Shown here: in pieces, positions 5,195-7,155 of the stretch
Position numbering within the stretch: position 1 is the stretch's first letter
Layout of the letters: the number at the start of each line of letters is the position of its first letter
NCBI GenBank assembly: GCA_026988135.1
Contig: JALSLT010000095.1
Span: 1-7,155 of the forward strand
Source of the DNA: Desulfurobacterium sp.
GTDB lineage: Bacteria > Aquificota > Aquificia > Desulfurobacteriales > Desulfurobacteriaceae
DNA length: 7,155 nucleotides
Direction: 5' to 3'
Notes under the pieces: model-generated
The model's database searches: none
The model's input: only the letters and a program-made list of their open reading frames with translations
What the model was told of the DNA's origin: nothing
Made by a program: the position numbers and the translations under genes

Positions 5195-6874
5195 ATGGAC
5201 TTTCAAGAAAGTTTGAAAATACTAAATATAGATGACAAAAGGTTGAAAGAACTAAAAAATTTAAGCAGTTACATAACAGAAGAACAGATTGAAGAAACTA
5301 TCGATATTTTATTAAACGAATTCCGTTCAACATTTCACCAAAGTAAATGCTTAAATAAAAACTTCGCAAAAAGTTTTAAACAAACCCTCTGCGACTTTAT
5401 GAAAGGAATATTAACAGGAAATAAATACAATATATTAAAAAATATAGAACTGATTAGCAGTATTCACTACAATAAAGAAACGGAAAATTTTCTTATCGGT
5501 TATATAAAACTTATAAACCTATTTATGAATAAGTTTCAAATTCCTAAGGAACAAGAAGAAAATTTTACAAATTTTATAACTATTCTTCTTACAATTTTCG
5601 CACAATTTCTCAGTAAAAATTTGGACCTTCAAAAAAACGGAGTTGACGATGTAACAAAACTACACTCCAAAAACGTATTTATTGACCGATTTACAGAAAT
5701 AGTTTCAAATACCAAAACGATAGCAATAGTTGATATATCCAATTTTAAAAACATTAATCTTTATCACGGATTTGAAACCGGAAATAATGTATTAATGAAC
5801 TTCTCATCCATACTAAAAACAAATTTCCCGAATGCTTTCATAACAAGAATTCAAAACGATGAATTTTTAATACTTGCAAATGAGGATTCCAATACGGTAT
5901 TTCAAAAATTAAGAAAAATTCAAAACGAACTTCAAAAAGAACCAAGGCACATATTACCCAACCAAAAAAGCAATCTTAAAATTAGTTTTACTTCTTCAAT
6001 AGTCGATGAAACTTACTGTCCTACAGGTAATATAGATTACCTTCTCTGGATACTCTACAACGGATTGGAAAAAGCGAGAAATAGACGAAATCAAACCTAC
6101 GTAATATTTCCCAAAGAGATAACAAAAGCAATATTGGACAGAAAACTTTTACTCGATGTAATTGATGCAATAAAAAAACAAAATATGAAGTTGGGACTTC
6201 ACGGAATTTACAGCCTAAACAATCCGGAAAAAATTCTATTTAAAGAAGCTCTGGCCAGAATAAAAATTAAAGATACTGTAATAGAAGCAGGAAAATTCAT
6301 TGATATCATTGCAAAAACAAATATAGAGGGAGAACTTGATAAACTAATGGTCGAAAACGTGTTTAAATATATAAAAAATAAAAACCCTCATTACAAAATT
6401 TCAATAAATCTTTCTTACTATTTTATGAAAGAGAGTTTTAGCTGGTTTATAGATAAAATTAAAAAATATGAAATAGACCCCGAACAGATTGTTGTTGAAC
6501 TAACGGAAAGAGATGATATTCTCGAAATTCCGGGTATTTATGAAAAACTTGAAATACTTCGTCAAAAGGGAATATCCATATTTATAGACGATTTTGGTGT
6601 TAAATATGCAAATTATGAAATTTTAAGAGCACTACCTATAGATGGAATTAAATTGGAAGGAAGTATAGTTAAAAATATAGAAGAAAAACCCCTTGACGTA
6701 CATTTTATAAATTTTTCCATTCAATTGGCAAAAGAGAAAAATCTGAGTCTTGTGGCTGAATTTATTGAAACAGAAAAACTAAGTAAAAAAATTATAGAAC
6801 TATCAGAAAAAGAAAATTTCAAGGATATATACGGACAGGGCTTTTTATTTGAAAAGGTTGAAATTGTAGAATAA
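5195..6874 (+). CDS. Globin-coupled-sensor-like protein with degenerate GGDEF and intact EAL domain (probable c-di-GMP phosphodiesterase)
   Basis: A 559-residue cytoplasmic three-domain signalling protein with no membrane segments. Residues 1-146 are all-helical and resemble a globin-coupled sensor (LNIDDKRLKELKNL..., FMKGILTGNKYN, SSIHYNKETENFLIGY), with H91 as the candidate proximal heme ligand; this is by eye and moderate. Residues about 150-305 are a GGDEF domain (VDISNFKNINLYHGFETGNNVL, 179-200) whose active-site motif reads QNDEF (220-224) and whose upstream I-site position reads FPNA, so cyclase activity and product inhibition are unlikely. Residues about 315-559 are an EAL domain keeping E351 (EALAR), N405 (INLS), E435 and E438 (ELTE), D465-D466 (DDFG), K486, E522 and E525 (AEFIET) and Q548 (QGF): a complete phosphodiesterase set. 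Loop 6 reads DDFGVKY rather than DDFGTGY. The likely role is gas- or redox-controlled c-di-GMP breakdown. The ribosome site (AGAGAAG) is weak and codons are strongly AT-rich, suggesting low expression. Confidence 0.88.
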   Translation: MDFQESLKILNIDDKRLKELKNLSSYITEEQIEETIDILLNEFRSTFHQSKCLNKNFAKSFKQTLCDFMKGILTGNKYNILKNIELISSIHYNKETENFLIGYIKLINLFMNKFQIPKEQEENFTNFITILLTIFAQFLSKNLDLQKNGVDDVTKLHSKNVFIDRFTEIVSNTKTIAIVDISNFKNINLYHGFETGNNVLMNFSSILKTNFPNAFITRIQNDEFLILANEDSNTVFQKLRKIQNELQKEPRHILPNQKSNLKISFTSSIVDETYCPTGNIDYLLWILYNGLEKARNRRNQTYVIFPKEITKAILDRKLLLDVIDAIKKQNMKLGLHGIYSLNNPEKILFKEALARIKIKDTVIEAGKFIDIIAKTNIEGELDKLMVENVFKYIKNKNPHYKISINLSYYFMKESFSWFIDKIKKYEIDPEQIVVELTERDDILEIPGIYEKLEILRQKGISIFIDDFGVKYANYEILRALPIDGIKLEGSIVKNIEEKPLDVHFINFSIQLAKEKNLSLVAEFIETEKLSKKIIELSEKENFKDIYGQGFLFEKVEIVE

Positions 6875-6880
6875 AATCAT

Positions 6881-6909
6881 TTGAAATTTCATACAACTTT
6901 CCCTAAGTT
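6881..6909 (+). promoter_or_regulatory. Possible weak or heat-shock-like promoter for clpP
   Basis: TTGAAA at 6881-6886 is followed 14 bp later by CCCTAAG (6901-6907). As a sigma-70 promoter the -10 (TAAGTT, 6904-6909) is poor. The layout loosely resembles the heat-shock sigma-32 pattern (CTTGAA, 13-15 bp, CCCCAT). A 10-bp palindrome TGAAATTTCA (6882-6891) overlaps the -35. No terminator is visible after the upstream gene, so a promoter in this 72-bp gap is plausible but unproven. Confidence 0.25.
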
Positions 6910-6946
6910 TCATTAACAGCACTCTATCTGCAAAAAGGAGGAACAG

Positions 6947-7155
6947 ATGGAAAAAATTATCAATCAATTGGTTCCAATGGTAATAGAACAAACTGGGAGA
7001 GGTGAAAGAGCTTACGATATCTATTCAAGACTCCTAAAAGACAGAATAATCTTTCTCGGAACTCCTATAGATGACAACATAGCAAATCTCATAATAGCCC
7101 AACTACTTTTCCTTGAAGCGGAAGATCCCGAAAAAGATATCTACATCTACCTAAA
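6947..7155 (+). CDS. clpP: ATP-dependent Clp protease proteolytic subunit, N-terminal part
   Basis: The first 69 codons of clpP, cut by the right edge. The ATG is preceded by a near-perfect AAAGGAGGAAC ribosome site. The translation shows the ClpP start: residues 6-15 NQLVPMVIEQ, then TGRGERAYDIYSRLLKDRIIFLGTPIDD (16-43), the processing and axial-loop region running into the first strands, followed by NIANLIIAQLLFLEAEDPEKDIYIYL, the helix and strand that line the hydrophobic docking site for ClpX. ClpP forms a double heptameric serine protease with ClpX or ClpA. The Ser-His-Asp catalytic residues lie beyond the window and cannot be checked. It is separated by 72 bp from the preceding EAL gene. 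Identification is very secure. Confidence 0.97.
   Translation, partial: MEKIINQLVPMVIEQTGRGERAYDIYSRLLKDRIIFLGTPIDDNIANLIIAQLLFLEAEDPEKDIYIYL

Noticed and set aside
1..7155. CRISPR arrays, insertion sequences, tRNA or rRNA genes, attachment sites
   Set aside because: Coding genes and short gaps account for nearly all of the sequence. No spaced repeats, transposase motifs, terminal inverted repeats or cloverleaf-like stretches were seen.

Overview
The window reads as a compact, gene-dense stretch of a moderately AT-rich bacterial chromosome. Intergenic gaps are short (none above about 120 bp), Shine-Dalgarno sites are mostly strong (GGAGG type), several start/stop codons overlap, and the proteins are rich in Lys, Glu and Ile. 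The gene set (an NADH-dehydrogenase-like NuoE/NuoF module followed by a ferredoxin-domain subunit, PdxA, PurT, ClpP and a cyclic-di-GMP protein) would fit an anaerobic, possibly thermophilic autotroph such as a member of the Aquificota (Desulfurobacteriaceae). This placement is a guess from protein style and was not tested by any search.

Layout. Positions 1-3189 are on the minus strand and are transcribed right to left: a 109-residue coiled-coil protein, then pdxA, then after a 91-bp gap nuoE, nuoF and the first 50 codons of a [2Fe-2S]-ferredoxin-domain subunit that runs off the left edge. The gap before nuoE holds a good sigma-70-like promoter, a perfect 20-bp palindrome next to its -35 box, and an 11-bp tandem repeat across its spacer and -10 box. 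Positions 3190-3308 are a divergent intergenic region. From 3309 on, genes are on the plus strand: purT, a metallophosphoesterase overlapping purT by 4 bp (ATGA), a three-domain globin-like / degenerate GGDEF / EAL protein, and the first 69 codons of clpP at the right edge.

How the genes work together. NuoE, NuoF and the partial ferredoxin-domain subunit form the diaphorase module that moves electrons between NAD(H) and Fe-S carriers. The truncated third subunit would decide whether the acceptor or donor is a quinone (complex I), hydrogen (hydrogenase) or formate (formate dehydrogenase). PdxA (vitamin B6) and PurT (formate-dependent purine synthesis) are housekeeping biosynthesis genes.

The most interesting items are: (a) pdxA appears to start at an ATA codon, overlapping the upstream stop as ATAA, with a well-placed Shine-Dalgarno; (b) the 559-residue protein looks like a globin-coupled heme sensor joined to a dead GGDEF domain and an EAL domain with its catalytic set intact, i.e. 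a probable gas- or redox-controlled c-di-GMP phosphodiesterase; (c) the metallophosphoesterase has Ile in place of the normally invariant His of the GNH(E/D) motif; (d) the operator-like architecture upstream of nuoE.
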